A stretch of DNA of 59,509 nt from Methanobacteriota archaeon (lineage in GTDB: Archaea > Thermoplasmatota > Poseidoniia > Poseidoniales > Thalassarchaeaceae): positions 1 through 59,509 of the forward strand of contig JABIKU010000030.1 of the NCBI GenBank assembly GCA_018654845.1. The letters are read 5' to 3'. Position numbers and translations under genes: made by a program. Positions 36,909 through 44,967 of the stretch are shown here, piece by piece. Position 1 is the stretch's first letter. Each line of letters opens with the position of its first letter. The notes beneath the pieces were generated by a model. It made no database searches and was not told where the DNA came from. It worked only from the letters and a program-made list of their open reading frames with translations.

Positions 36909-38975
36909 ATGCGCCCAGTAGAAACAGTCGCGATTATCGGAGCCGGAAATATGGGTTCAGGAATCGCTCAGAAATCTGCCCAAGAGGAATTTGAGGTGCA
37001 GATGGTTGACCGTGAATTGCAATGGGTCGAGCGCGGTCAACAAATTATTGCTGATTTTTTGGGAGAAGCAATTGAGAGACGAATTTTTCGTGAAGCGGAA
37101 GTTGAAGCGATTAAAGGACGTATCACCGGTGTCGTTGGAACTGAAAATGTCGCTTCTGACACCGACTTAGTTATCGAAGCGGTGTTTGAAAATTTTGATA
37201 TTAAAACTGCAGTCTTTGCAACGCTTGACGAGGTATGTGATGAACACACAATTCTCGCTTCAAATACTTCCTCTTTGAGCGTAAATGCACTCGCCGAAGC
37301 TACCGGCAGGCCGGATCGCTTCGTCGGACTTCATTTCTTCTTTCATCCAGCAAAAAACCGACTCATCGAGATTATTCCAGCCGAGTCGACTTCACAAGAA
37401 TCCTTGGATGCAGTAGAGCAATACTGCAAAACCATGGGTAAAGTTGTCATCATCTGCAAAGACCGCCCTGGTTTTGTTGTCAATCGATTTTTCGTACCTT
37501 GGTTGAATGAAGCTTGCCTATTATTGAAGGAAGGTGTCGCTTCTGCTGCTGCAATCGATGCGGTAGCAATGAAAGCGTTCAGAATTGGATTAGGCCCATT
37601 CGCGCTAATGAACTTGACAGGACCACCGATTGCACTTCACGCAACCGATTATCTCGCTGAACAACTCGATACACCTCGGTACACCGGTGCACAAAATCTC
37701 CGTGAACTAATCGCTGCTGATGAACAATGGGTTATTGGCGATGATACCGATTGCAGCGAGGAGACTGCAACGCTGATTTCTGAGCGCCTCCTCGGTCAGA
37801 TTTTCGCGGTTTCAGCGCAAATTGTTGAAGAGGAAATCTGCTCGAAAGAAGATGTCGACCGCGGTGCTAAAGTTGGATTACGATGGGCGCGTGGCCCATT
37901 CGAATTAGCGAACCGAATCGGTATCGATAATGCGGTTCGCATGGCATCAGCTTACTCTGAATTAGCAGGATTTGAGTTACCAGAATGGTTTGCTCAGACG
38001 AGCGAGCCATTGGAATTCAATTTTGTAGATATCATCATTGATGGTGAAGTTGCAACAATCCAAATTAACCGACCTGAAGCAATGAATGCACTCAACGAAA
38101 CTCTCGTTTCACAACTAGGTGCTGCATTAGATGAAGTCAACGCTCTAGATGAGATTTCTACAATAATTCTCGAAGGCGCAGGAAAGGCATTTGTCGCAGG
38201 CGCTGATGTCAAATTTTTCGTTGACAAAATTCGTGCTGATTCAATTCAAGACATCTACGATTTCACAGCCTTCGGTCATGAAGTTTTCAACAAACTCGAA
38301 AATTCAACAAAAACCACCATTGCTTTAACGACCGGATTAGCATTGGGTGGAGGCCTCGAATTAGCGCTCGCTTGCGATTATCGAATCGGAACGCGTCGAT
38401 CACAATTCCGATTTCCCGAAACTGGAATCGGAATCTATCCTGGACTCGGGGGAACCCAACGTACACCGCGCATTTGTGGAATTGAAGCAGCGCGGTACGC
38501 CGTTTTAGCAGGTAATTTCCTAGATGCAAACGGCGCTCTTGCTCTCGGATTACTAACACATTTGGTCGAGCCGGCTAACGTTAGAGATGCAGTTGATGAC
38601 TTGGTAGAATCTGGAAAACCAGCGAATAAATATCCCGGCTCGCCAGCAGATTCAACCCACCCTGCAGCTGCCTTTGCACTGAATTTCTATGCTGACAAAA
38701 ATATGGCGGCTCTGAATTCGGGACAATGCCCAGACGGTTTTAATGTAGAGGATAGAATGGTTGGTCGTCAACTCAAAGCGATGAGCCGAGCCGCCCCAAT
38801 CGCACTCAAAATGTCAAGCGAATTGCTCGATGCAGCAATTTCAACAGGCGAGGATCTCGATGCCGGCTTAGCCCTTGAATTATCCAAATTGAATGACATC
38901 TTCGCAACCGAAGATGCACTCGAAGGACTATCTGCACTAATCGAAGGCCGCCGGCCAACGTACACCAATTCGTGA
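36909..38975 (+). CDS. 3-hydroxyacyl-CoA dehydrogenase / enoyl-CoA hydratase fusion
   Basis: A bifunctional beta-oxidation-type enzyme (688 aa). The NAD-binding half starts at once with VAIIGAGNMGSGIAQ (residues 6-20), then LVIEAVFENFDIKTAVFATLD, SNTSSLSVNALAEATGRPDRFVGLHFF and two 3HCDH C-terminal repeats to about 375. A crotonase domain follows (about 380-600) with ALGGGLELALACDYRIG and FPETGIGIYPGLGGTQR, supplying both catalytic Glu residues. This dehydrogenase-first order is opposite to bacterial FadB and is the archaeal form. The ATG at 36909 overlaps an opposite-strand ATG in CATG, but the opposite gene probably starts at 36814. Confidence 0.95.
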   Translation: MRPVETVAIIGAGNMGSGIAQKSAQEEFEVQMVDRELQWVERGQQIIADFLGEAIERRIFREAEVEAIKGRITGVVGTENVASDTDLVIEAVFENFDIKTAVFATLDEVCDEHTILASNTSSLSVNALAEATGRPDRFVGLHFFFHPAKNRLIEIIPAESTSQESLDAVEQYCKTMGKVVIICKDRPGFVVNRFFVPWLNEACLLLKEGVASAAAIDAVAMKAFRIGLGPFALMNLTGPPIALHATDYLAEQLDTPRYTGAQNLRELIAADEQWVIGDDTDCSEETATLISERLLGQIFAVSAQIVEEEICSKEDVDRGAKVGLRWARGPFELANRIGIDNAVRMASAYSELAGFELPEWFAQTSEPLEFNFVDIIIDGEVATIQINRPEAMNALNETLVSQLGAALDEVNALDEISTIILEGAGKAFVAGADVKFFVDKIRADSIQDIYDFTAFGHEVFNKLENSTKTTIALTTGLALGGGLELALACDYRIGTRRSQFRFPETGIGIYPGLGGTQRTPRICGIEAARYAVLAGNFLDANGALALGLLTHLVEPANVRDAVDDLVESGKPANKYPGSPADSTHPAAAFALNFYADKNMAALNSGQCPDGFNVEDRMVGRQLKAMSRAAPIALKMSSELLDAAISTGEDLDAGLALELSKLNDIFATEDALEGLSALIEGRRPTYTNS

Positions 38976-38992
38976 TTTCTCACTAATTGGTG
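38963..38992 (+). terminator. hairpin across the stop codon of the hydroxyacyl-CoA dehydrogenase gene
   Basis: CACCAATT (38963-38970) and AATTGGTG (38985-38992) form a perfect 8-bp stem with a 14-nt loop that contains the TGA. It could limit read-through into the opposite-strand small ORFs. Confidence 0.35.
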
Positions 38993-39025
38993 AATTTCTA
39001 TAATCGATTTTGAAATTATCGACAA

Positions 39026-39142
39026 TTAAGCGCGCTTTACTTTCTTGAAAGTATGTCGAGGAAGTGTGCGTTTTGAATAAGCAGGTGCATGAACATCAGC
39101 CATAGCTTTGTAGACCATTTTCTTGAATTTGGACCAGCTCAT
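39026..39142 (-). CDS. small basic protein (38 aa)
   Basis: Read on the minus strand, an ATG preceded by GGAGAG (7-bp spacing) opens a 38-codon frame: it begins MSWSKFKKMVYKAMADVH and ends LPRHTFKKVKRA. It is strongly basic (about 12 K/R against one D) and could bind nucleic acid or ribosome. It starts 1 bp after the stop of the 41-aa ORF upstream, which suggests a two-gene operon. It does not overlap a larger gene. No family recognised; conservation in relatives would settle whether it is real. Confidence 0.55.
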   Translation of the reverse strand: MSWSKFKKMVYKAMADVHAPAYSKRTLPRHTFKKVKRA

Positions 39143-39143
39143 T

Positions 39144-39269
39144 TCAGACTCTCCATTCAGTAATAAAGAGTCGGCGAATCGAAAATCTTCGTTTCGACGA
39201 ATTCACAATATCCATCTTATCCATTTCCTCATTCACTTCTTCGACCCAGTTATTTAACCATGTATCCAT
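39144..39269 (-). CDS. small protein (41 aa) upstream of the basic 38-aa protein
   Basis: The ATG at 39269 is preceded by GGAGATGA (5-bp spacing) and opens a 41-codon frame. The N-terminal half is acidic and Trp-containing (MDTWLNNWVEEVNEEMDKMD), the C-terminal half basic (SSKRRFSIRRLF). Its TGA is 1 bp before the next small ORF's ATG. Length, paired ribosome sites and 1-bp junction argue for a genuine operon in what would otherwise be a 436-bp gap. Confidence 0.5.
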   Translation of the reverse strand: MDTWLNNWVEEVNEEMDKMDIVNSSKRRFSIRRLFITEWRV

Positions 39270-39282
39270 ATATTCATCTCCA

Positions 39283-39315
39283 GTGTAAATTCCCACCTTA
39301 GTGTAATTTTCACAC
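39283..39315. promoter_or_regulatory. repeated GTGTAAWTT elements between the small-ORF operon and the HxlR gene
   Basis: GTGTAAATTC at 39283 and GTGTAATTTTC at 39301 are direct repeats 18 bp apart, and the second continues into CACAC to form an imperfect palindrome GTGT-AATTTTC-ACAC. They lie just upstream of the 41-aa ORF and about 100 bp before the divergent HxlR start. They could be operator half-sites for that regulator. Confidence 0.35.
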
Positions 39316-39373
39316 CGAACGAAAAGCCCTTCCTATATCAATGGAGTAGTTTTCAGGAATACACCGAGGTGCA

Positions 39374-39382
39374 TTTTATACA
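39374..39382 (+). promoter_or_regulatory. TATA-like box of the HxlR-family regulator
   Basis: TTTTATACAC is centred about 33 bp before the ATG at 39412. The spacing predicts an RNA starting within about 8 bp of the ATG, so a near-leaderless transcript; no ribosome site is visible. Confidence 0.4.
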
Positions 39383-39411
39383 CTAGATGCCGTCTGCTTC
39401 ATCTGATAACC

Positions 39412-39867
39412 ATGTCACAATCGCAGATGGCAATCTCAACTTTAGACGTCGAAAAAATTCGTGATGGAGTCGAAGAAGTCCAAGTGATTGGTCGCGAAAT
39501 TCGACTTATCTTCTCTTCATATTATGGCGAGGAAGTTAATGTTGATTGGGAAGTGGATGCAGCTGTTGAATCCTTCAATATGTTCAGTTCACGTTGGTCA
39601 ATCGAAATTCTTGCTGCATTATACATAGCCGGAGATCGCCGCTTCAACGAACTTCGGACTCTTCTTCGCGGAATCTCCAGCCGAACACTTTCGGATAAAC
39701 TCACTATCTGTGCAGAGCATGGCCTTGTTGATCGAGTTGTCGAGGATGGCCCCCCTGTTCGTGTTCGTTACCGATTGACAACACACGGCCGAACTTGTGG
39801 AAGATTACTCGGCCCTCTTGTCGCATACATGAAGTTGCACAAAAATTTGCTTATTTCTGAAGATTAA
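39412..39867 (+). CDS. HxlR-family winged-helix transcriptional regulator
   Basis: A 151-aa protein whose last 95 residues match the HxlR domain: FSSRWSIEILAALYIAGDRRFNELRTLLRGISSRTLSDKLT is the HTH and VRVRYRLTTHGR the wing. The 55-residue N-terminal extension is less typical and may aid dimerisation. HxlR proteins often sense redox, aldehydes or drugs, usually via a Cys near the N-terminus; no Cys is there here, so the signal is unclear. First of three consecutive wHTH genes; repeated GTGTAAWTT elements upstream may be its own operator. Confidence 0.9.
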   Translation: MSQSQMAISTLDVEKIRDGVEEVQVIGREIRLIFSSYYGEEVNVDWEVDAAVESFNMFSSRWSIEILAALYIAGDRRFNELRTLLRGISSRTLSDKLTICAEHGLVDRVVEDGPPVRVRYRLTTHGRTCGRLLGPLVAYMKLHKNLLISED

Positions 39868-39932
39868 ACAAATCGAGCATTACCGACTCAAGCAACCGAT
39901 TCTTTCAAAGGCTGACGTTTCCGAAAACGCAT

Positions 39933-40586
39933 ATGGCACTCCTCCAACAGTGGCGCAGTAAGCGTTCTTGGTTCGTCGATAGCCTAATTGTAATCGGAGG
40001 GGCAATGACTGGTATTGCAGGCTTGGTTCCAATGCTTGCTCCACCACTTACAGAAGGTGCAATTTCTTCACCTAAATTCTCTCCGTGGGAACATCCGCTT
40101 CGCTCTCGAATCATTTCCACCCTAGATCGCTCGCCTGGAATTCACTATCGTGAATTGCAGCGTCGGCTCGACGCTGCGAATGGAACTCTACGACATCACC
40201 TCGACGTTCTCGTCAACGAGGACGTCGTGACAATCGTCCCAGTTAATGGTAGAACTTGCTATTATGCTGGTGCGCCGGCTCAAGTTGAGATTTTTCTCGG
40301 TGTGAATGTATCTAATGAGCGCGCAGCATCGATGATGCCGGTCGGACTTTCGGGTTTGCAGCGAAAAATCGTTGCACAACTCTCACATGTTGAAACTCCA
40401 GAAAGTCAAGCTCAACTCGCACGCGATTTGGGTCGCTCTCGCTCAGCGGTTCACTCCGCAATCGGAGTTCTTCGCGACCGCGGAATACTCGCTCAAGGCA
40501 GATTAGACTTAGCAGATCATCTTCAGGCTATTCGAACATCAAACCTCGAATATTCTTGGCTTGATGTTCGAGCAGAATTTGCTTAA
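39933..40586 (+). CDS. winged-helix regulator with N-terminal membrane segment
   Basis: A 217-aa protein. A hydrophobic helix (VDSLIVIGGAMTGIAGLVPML, about residues 15-36) is followed by two winged-helix units: HPLRSRIISTLDRSPGIHYRELQRRLDAANGTLRHHLDVLV and LQRKIVAQLSHVETPESQAQLARDLGRSRSAVHSAIGVLRDRG. Membrane-tethered wHTH proteins are common in euryarchaea and may couple membrane state to transcription. Target unknown. Confidence 0.8.
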   Translation: MALLQQWRSKRSWFVDSLIVIGGAMTGIAGLVPMLAPPLTEGAISSPKFSPWEHPLRSRIISTLDRSPGIHYRELQRRLDAANGTLRHHLDVLVNEDVVTIVPVNGRTCYYAGAPAQVEIFLGVNVSNERAASMMPVGLSGLQRKIVAQLSHVETPESQAQLARDLGRSRSAVHSAIGVLRDRGILAQGRLDLADHLQAIRTSNLEYSWLDVRAEFA

Positions 40587-40717
40587 ATCAAATTACAAAT
40601 TCTCATTTTTCACAGAAAACCAAGATTTGGTGCCTTCGTGAAACATGCATAATCGCAACATTGAGAGTATATCAGGAGCAGAATCCTCTTACACTCTGAA
40701 TTTCGCCACAAGGTTGT

Positions 40718-41803
40718 ATGTTCAGAATTCGTTTGGTCGAACAGCCGATGCCGACCGGTAGTAAAGACACTGATGTCTTGCTCGAATGGCTAATCGATTC
40801 CCTTTCATTAGTTCGCAGAAAAGCCGAAACATGGGGACCCAGCGATGAACCTAGTGCACTTCATCGTATGTTCCGTGAGGCATTACTGGCCGCACCGTTA
40901 CAAGGATGGAATACCAGAGAATTAGGTGATGCGTGCGGGCTATCACAAACTGCAATGCACAATCAGATGGCTCGACTTCGTGAATCGGGATTAGTCGCCT
41001 CAGAATTGGATGGTAGATGGCACATCCATGTTCTTCGTGGTGGTTCGATGAGTAATGCTGTCGAATTGGTTTCAGTTCAAGCGAGAAAAATTCTTGAAAT
41101 GCGATTGGCTGAATTATCCGCTCTGATAATAGATTCGAATGAGCGGATGAAAACGCCAATCGAAGAGGAAAATCTTGCTTTGAAAATAAATATCTCCGAA
41201 CCTGGAGCAACAGCAAATAATCAGGATCGAATCGATGCACTACTCAATGATTTAGGATTGAATGGTGAGCGTGCGAAGAAAGGTGATAATCTCGCACGGA
41301 AAGTTTTTCTCGAGCTCGCTCAATCGCATAATGCAATCACAATGTTAGTGCTCGCTGACAGATTTGATGAAACCCGCTCCCGCATTCAGCGGACGCTTGA
41401 GCGGATGCGAGAAGTCGGAATTATCGAGCGTGTGGCGATGCCGGAGCGCATCGCCCAGGATGTCTTTGCAGGATTAATGAGGCAGTACGATGCACGCGGT
41501 GAAGAATGGCTGATGAATCGAGGAGGAGTTGGTAGATTAGCTGAGAGTGTTGCTAAGAAATTGATTTCTGATGTAAAAAAGAAAAAACTCAATATTGAAA
41601 AAGTCGAGAAATATCTCGCTGATGTTCCTCTCGATAATCAAAAATTACTGTTGAACACATTGGGAGGAAGAATGCCATATGGATTCAGAATCGCAGGAAA
41701 GACTGGGGCTGAAATGTCAGAAAAAATTCTCAATCGATGTGATAGAACGTTGCGGAGATTGCGCACGGTTGCAAATAGATTAGACAAATCTTTGCAGGTT
41801 TAA
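40718..41803 (+). CDS. winged-helix DNA-binding protein
   Basis: A 361-aa protein with two HTH units: TRELGDACGLSQTAMHNQMARLRESGLVASE (residues about 67-97) and TMLVLADRFDETRSRIQRTLERMREVGIIERV (about 208-240). A basic helical C-terminal part (KKLISDVKKKKLNIEKVEKYL) follows, ending in RTLRRLRTVANRLDKSL. No catalytic domain is seen. Third gene in a run of three wHTH genes on the same strand with 65-131 bp gaps. Start may alternatively be M11. Confidence 0.75.
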   Translation: MFRIRLVEQPMPTGSKDTDVLLEWLIDSLSLVRRKAETWGPSDEPSALHRMFREALLAAPLQGWNTRELGDACGLSQTAMHNQMARLRESGLVASELDGRWHIHVLRGGSMSNAVELVSVQARKILEMRLAELSALIIDSNERMKTPIEEENLALKINISEPGATANNQDRIDALLNDLGLNGERAKKGDNLARKVFLELAQSHNAITMLVLADRFDETRSRIQRTLERMREVGIIERVAMPERIAQDVFAGLMRQYDARGEEWLMNRGGVGRLAESVAKKLISDVKKKKLNIEKVEKYLADVPLDNQKLLLNTLGGRMPYGFRIAGKTGAEMSEKILNRCDRTLRRLRTVANRLDKSLQV

Positions 41804-41805
41804 TC

Positions 41806-42771
41806 TTAGGAAGATTCGACCAAGTTTTCAAGATATTCAGCAACTCGACTTCCTAACTCTTTTTGATCGCTAATACCATGTAAAGATACACGCATTTTTG
41901 ACGCTCCGGGCAAACCTTTTGTGAATGAAACAGCATGTCGTTTGAGATTCTTACACATATCATCTTCATACAATTCTGAACTCAATTCAAGGTATCGATT
42001 CCAGCACCATAAACGTGCAACTGCGGTGTTATCTTCTCCCCATGGTGGTGCTTGCTTCGTCCAGCCCAAATCGCGTTTAATTTCATAAAAAATCGTTGGT
42101 CTACCGATTGCGCCTCGTCCGATCATCAATCCACCAGCTTTCGTCGCTTGTAGGCAGGCTTCGGCCGAGGCCGCATCGATAACATCACCATTGGCGATTA
42201 CAGGAATGTCAACAGATTCGACGATTTCTCGAATCTGGGTCCAATCAGCCTCTCCTGAGTATCGCTGGCGCAGAGTTCTGCCGTGCACACAAATCCGAGC
42301 AACACCCTCAGCCTCCAATCGTTGACAAATCTCCAATGCTGTATTAGGGCCACCGCCAGTACCCAGGCGCATTTTGACTGTGATTGGAACATCGGCGGCG
42401 GCAATACATTGTCTGACAATGTCGACGACTCGGTCTGGCTCGCGTAATAGTGCAGCACCCGCATCATTGCGGCATACCTTCGGCGCTGGGCAGCCGAAAT
42501 TGATATCGATAATATCGGCGCGTTCTTGTAACATCTCGACGGTGGCGACCATCTCATCGATATTGCCACCGAAAATTTGCGGAATGAATGGCTTTTCTCT
42601 CGGATCAGATTCAACTTTCATCCATGAATGTGAAGCCAATCGAGACAGGCCGGAAGCGGCGGTGAATTCTGTGACGGTTATGTCTGCGCCACATTCCTTT
42701 GCGAGAAGGCGATAAGCGAGGTCGGTAACCCCTGCCATCGGTGCCAAAAACAACGGTACTGCCTTCACCAT
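41806..42771 (-). CDS. dus: tRNA-dihydrouridine synthase
   Basis: FMN-dependent reductase converting uridine to dihydrouridine in the tRNA D-loop. The 321 aa open with the family block PLFLAPMAGVTDLAYRLL, then IDINFGCPAPKVCRNDAGAALL with the catalytic Cys, PITVKMRLGTGG, ICVHGRTLRQRYSGEADW and PVIANGDVIDAASAEACL near the phosphate site. DusB-like in length. Convergent with the third wHTH gene with 2 bp between the stops, and divergent from the DUF3592 gene. Confidence 0.95.
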   Translation of the reverse strand: MVKAVPLFLAPMAGVTDLAYRLLAKECGADITVTEFTAASGLSRLASHSWMKVESDPREKPFIPQIFGGNIDEMVATVEMLQERADIIDINFGCPAPKVCRNDAGAALLREPDRVVDIVRQCIAAADVPITVKMRLGTGGGPNTALEICQRLEAEGVARICVHGRTLRQRYSGEADWTQIREIVESVDIPVIANGDVIDAASAEACLQATKAGGLMIGRGAIGRPTIFYEIKRDLGWTKQAPPWGEDNTAVARLWCWNRYLELSSELYEDDMCKNLKRHAVSFTKGLPGASKMRVSLHGISDQKELGSRVAEYLENLVESS

Positions 42772-42898
42772 GATGAATCCCAGTCGCTCTGTCGTTATGA
42801 TTCAAACCACTATAATCTTACAGTGTCGGTGAAAATCTTATGACTAATGGCTCATATTCTTGAAATATATTCGCCACTCGGCGAGGCTGTTGGTGATT

Positions 42899-44272
42899 AT
42901 GGATATTTCAGTTATACCTAAAATAGGTAAAAGTAATGTAAAGGAAGGATTAGGCGCCACAAGTATACTAATCATTATCGTTGGGATTTTTATTGTTGGT
43001 TCTGAAGTTGGAACAATCATTCAACAATTAGGCACTTCTGATTGGGAAGAAATCCCGGCAACAGTCAGTATCTCAGAGATTAGAGAATACGAATCATGTG
43101 GTGAGGATGGATGCAATTCAAACGATTACCCATACATCAGATATTCTTATTTTGTAGGTGGGGAATCATATTCAAATGACGATATTGTTCTCTTTGATTT
43201 GGATGAAGGAAACTTTGGATTCTCTATATCTCTTGTAGATCAGCATCCAAAAGGTTCCGAAGTTACCGCTTATTACAATCCAGAAAACCCAGATCAAGCA
43301 GTATTGATGAAGGGTTTTTCAGGGGTTTACCCACTAATCGTTTATCTTGGTGAAATTATAATCTGGGTATATGTTGCGGTAGTAACTTTCCTAATAGTGT
43401 GGAAGATACTATTCCACATTCAACCGGCAGGAAATAGGAAAAAAGCAGAACAAAAATATGCTGATGATGAAGATGATGAAAAACGAGATAACCGTCCACC
43501 GTTGAAGTTGATGTTCTCATCCCTTGCTTTCAATAGGGCACCTAGGATATGGGCCATAGTCGGGTCAACAATATTTCTGATATTCACCATGATGGTATTC
43601 GGCCCATATCGCCGATTCGATTTTGCAGATTCAAACTTTCCCTTTGCCCTACTCTACTTCCTATGTGCATCGACATGCGTACTCCTCCCACTCCTCGCCC
43701 TTTTCACCGCGAGGTCCTTTGAGAAGACTCTCCCAGAACACTCTCACAAGAGGTACAAACTGGTTTACGGGGATACTATGTTTGATGGCCAGAAAACAAA
43801 AGGCTGGGACTCTGGTCCCGAGGCGATGGAGCTTCAGGCCATGGCAAGGTCTGCGTGGATTAAGAAAAACTTTGATTCAATGGATATGGATGAGGCCCTC
43901 AACGCATCTGCGTGGATGGATTCTCGAGGTAAAAAACTCGAGGGAGGAGCCCGCACTTTCTCAGTGCTCATTGATGGATCGACAGAGAAGGAATTTCAGG
44001 CCAGTTCGGTAGGACAGTTGTTGGAAAATATGCCCGATTCTGATGAATTCATTCTATTTCTTGAGGATACAAAGGAGAAAGGGAGACAACTGGAGTTTTC
44101 TTTCCTAGGGGACAAAGGGGGGGACGACCACCTTTCGATAAAGGAACTACTGGGAGATGAACTAATCAGAGAGGAAATAGTGAACGTAGAGAGAAACTCT
44201 GGCGAAATAATAGACTTCGTAGAGGAAACCCTTCGCAACTGTGGAACCGATGAAGAAGATTGGTGGAATTAA
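42899..44272 (+). CDS. DUF3592-containing membrane protein
   Basis: A 457-aa protein. Residues about 20-40 form a TM helix, 55-145 match the DUF3592 fold (WEEIPATVSISEI...YSYFVGGESYSND...VTAYYNPENPDQAVL), and two or three further TM helices follow (VYPLIVYLGEIIIWVYVAVV; WAIVGSTIFLIFTMMVFG; LLYFLCASTCVLLPLLALF). The C-terminal 200 residues are soluble and charged. From about 43500 the DNA is less AT-rich and uses different codons (AGG, GAG, CTG) than the first half, so the gene may be mosaic. Start ATG 42899 preferred to the TTG at 42860. Function unknown. Confidence 0.8.
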   Translation: MDISVIPKIGKSNVKEGLGATSILIIIVGIFIVGSEVGTIIQQLGTSDWEEIPATVSISEIREYESCGEDGCNSNDYPYIRYSYFVGGESYSNDDIVLFDLDEGNFGFSISLVDQHPKGSEVTAYYNPENPDQAVLMKGFSGVYPLIVYLGEIIIWVYVAVVTFLIVWKILFHIQPAGNRKKAEQKYADDEDDEKRDNRPPLKLMFSSLAFNRAPRIWAIVGSTIFLIFTMMVFGPYRRFDFADSNFPFALLYFLCASTCVLLPLLALFTARSFEKTLPEHSHKRYKLVYGDTMFDGQKTKGWDSGPEAMELQAMARSAWIKKNFDSMDMDEALNASAWMDSRGKKLEGGARTFSVLIDGSTEKEFQASSVGQLLENMPDSDEFILFLEDTKEKGRQLEFSFLGDKGGDDHLSIKELLGDELIREEIVNVERNSGEIIDFVEETLRNCGTDEEDWWN

Positions 44273-44276
44273 AACT

Positions 44277-44891
44277 TCAGAAAGTAGATTCCCAATCCAT
44301 TACGTCTTGAGCACGTTCCCAATCAGCATCGCTAATCAAGCCACGAATCTTCATCATCTCTCGAGACAATAGCCAGTAGACGAGAGCCAATGAGCGGCGA
44401 CCCTTATTGTTAGCTGGAAGTGCCAAATCGACATTACTCAATCTGTTGTTAGCGTCGACGATTGCAACTACTGGTAGTCCAGTTTTTACAGCCTCAGAAA
44501 GTGCTTGTTGGTCAGCTGCTGGATCGGTAACGACGATGACCTCTGGTTCGATGTAGGTGCGCAAACTTGGGTTGGTAAGGGTTCCTGGTATGAAACGGCC
44601 AACTATTCGGAGAGCACCGATTGTCTGAGCGAACTTTCGAGCAGGGCGTTGTCCATATTGACGAGCACTGACTACTAGAATACGCTCTGCATCGTAGTTT
44701 GAAAGGAATTTTGCGACTGCACGAATTCGAGCGTCGGTTTGTCTAACATCGATAATGTGAAGCCCACTATTGTCTTGACGAACGGTATCGAGGAACTGCT
44801 TCATGTCTGCTGACTTTTGGTTAGTTCCAATGTGCACTGCGTGCAAATCGTACATCTCGAGCGGTACAAGTGGGGCTAGACTCTCATCCAT
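44277..44891 (-). CDS. rps2: small ribosomal subunit protein uS2
   Basis: The 204 aa show the archaeal/eukaryotic uS2 signatures HIGTNQKSADMKQF and RFIPGTLTNPSLRTYIEPEVIVVTDPAADQQALSEA. GLPVVAIVDANNRLSNVDLALPANNKG is the other family core. GAGGAA lies 6 bp before the ATG. In many archaea rps2 follows the rpoN-rpoK-eno cluster; here it is isolated, downstream of a lipoprotein gene and convergent with DUF3592. Confidence 0.98.
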   Translation of the reverse strand: MDESLAPLVPLEMYDLHAVHIGTNQKSADMKQFLDTVRQDNSGLHIIDVRQTDARIRAVAKFLSNYDAERILVVSARQYGQRPARKFAQTIGALRIVGRFIPGTLTNPSLRTYIEPEVIVVTDPAADQQALSEAVKTGLPVVAIVDANNRLSNVDLALPANNKGRRSLALVYWLLSREMMKIRGLISDADWERAQDVMDWESTF

Positions 44892-44967
44892 GTTGGTTCC
44901 TCAGCAGCGCGGCGACCCAACTTTGCTTCATAAGCGCTGCGCACCGACCTAATTTGAGTTAGACTCA

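Noticed and set aside
39026-39269. Calling the small-ORF pair a toxin-antitoxin system
   Set aside because: The acidic/basic pairing is suggestive, but neither peptide resembles a known toxin or antitoxin, so only the operon is claimed.
43623-44012. 129-codon frame inside the DUF3592 gene, same strand, other frame
   Set aside because: It lies wholly inside a gene with family support, with no ribosome site or domain; the higher GC there lengthens open frames by chance.
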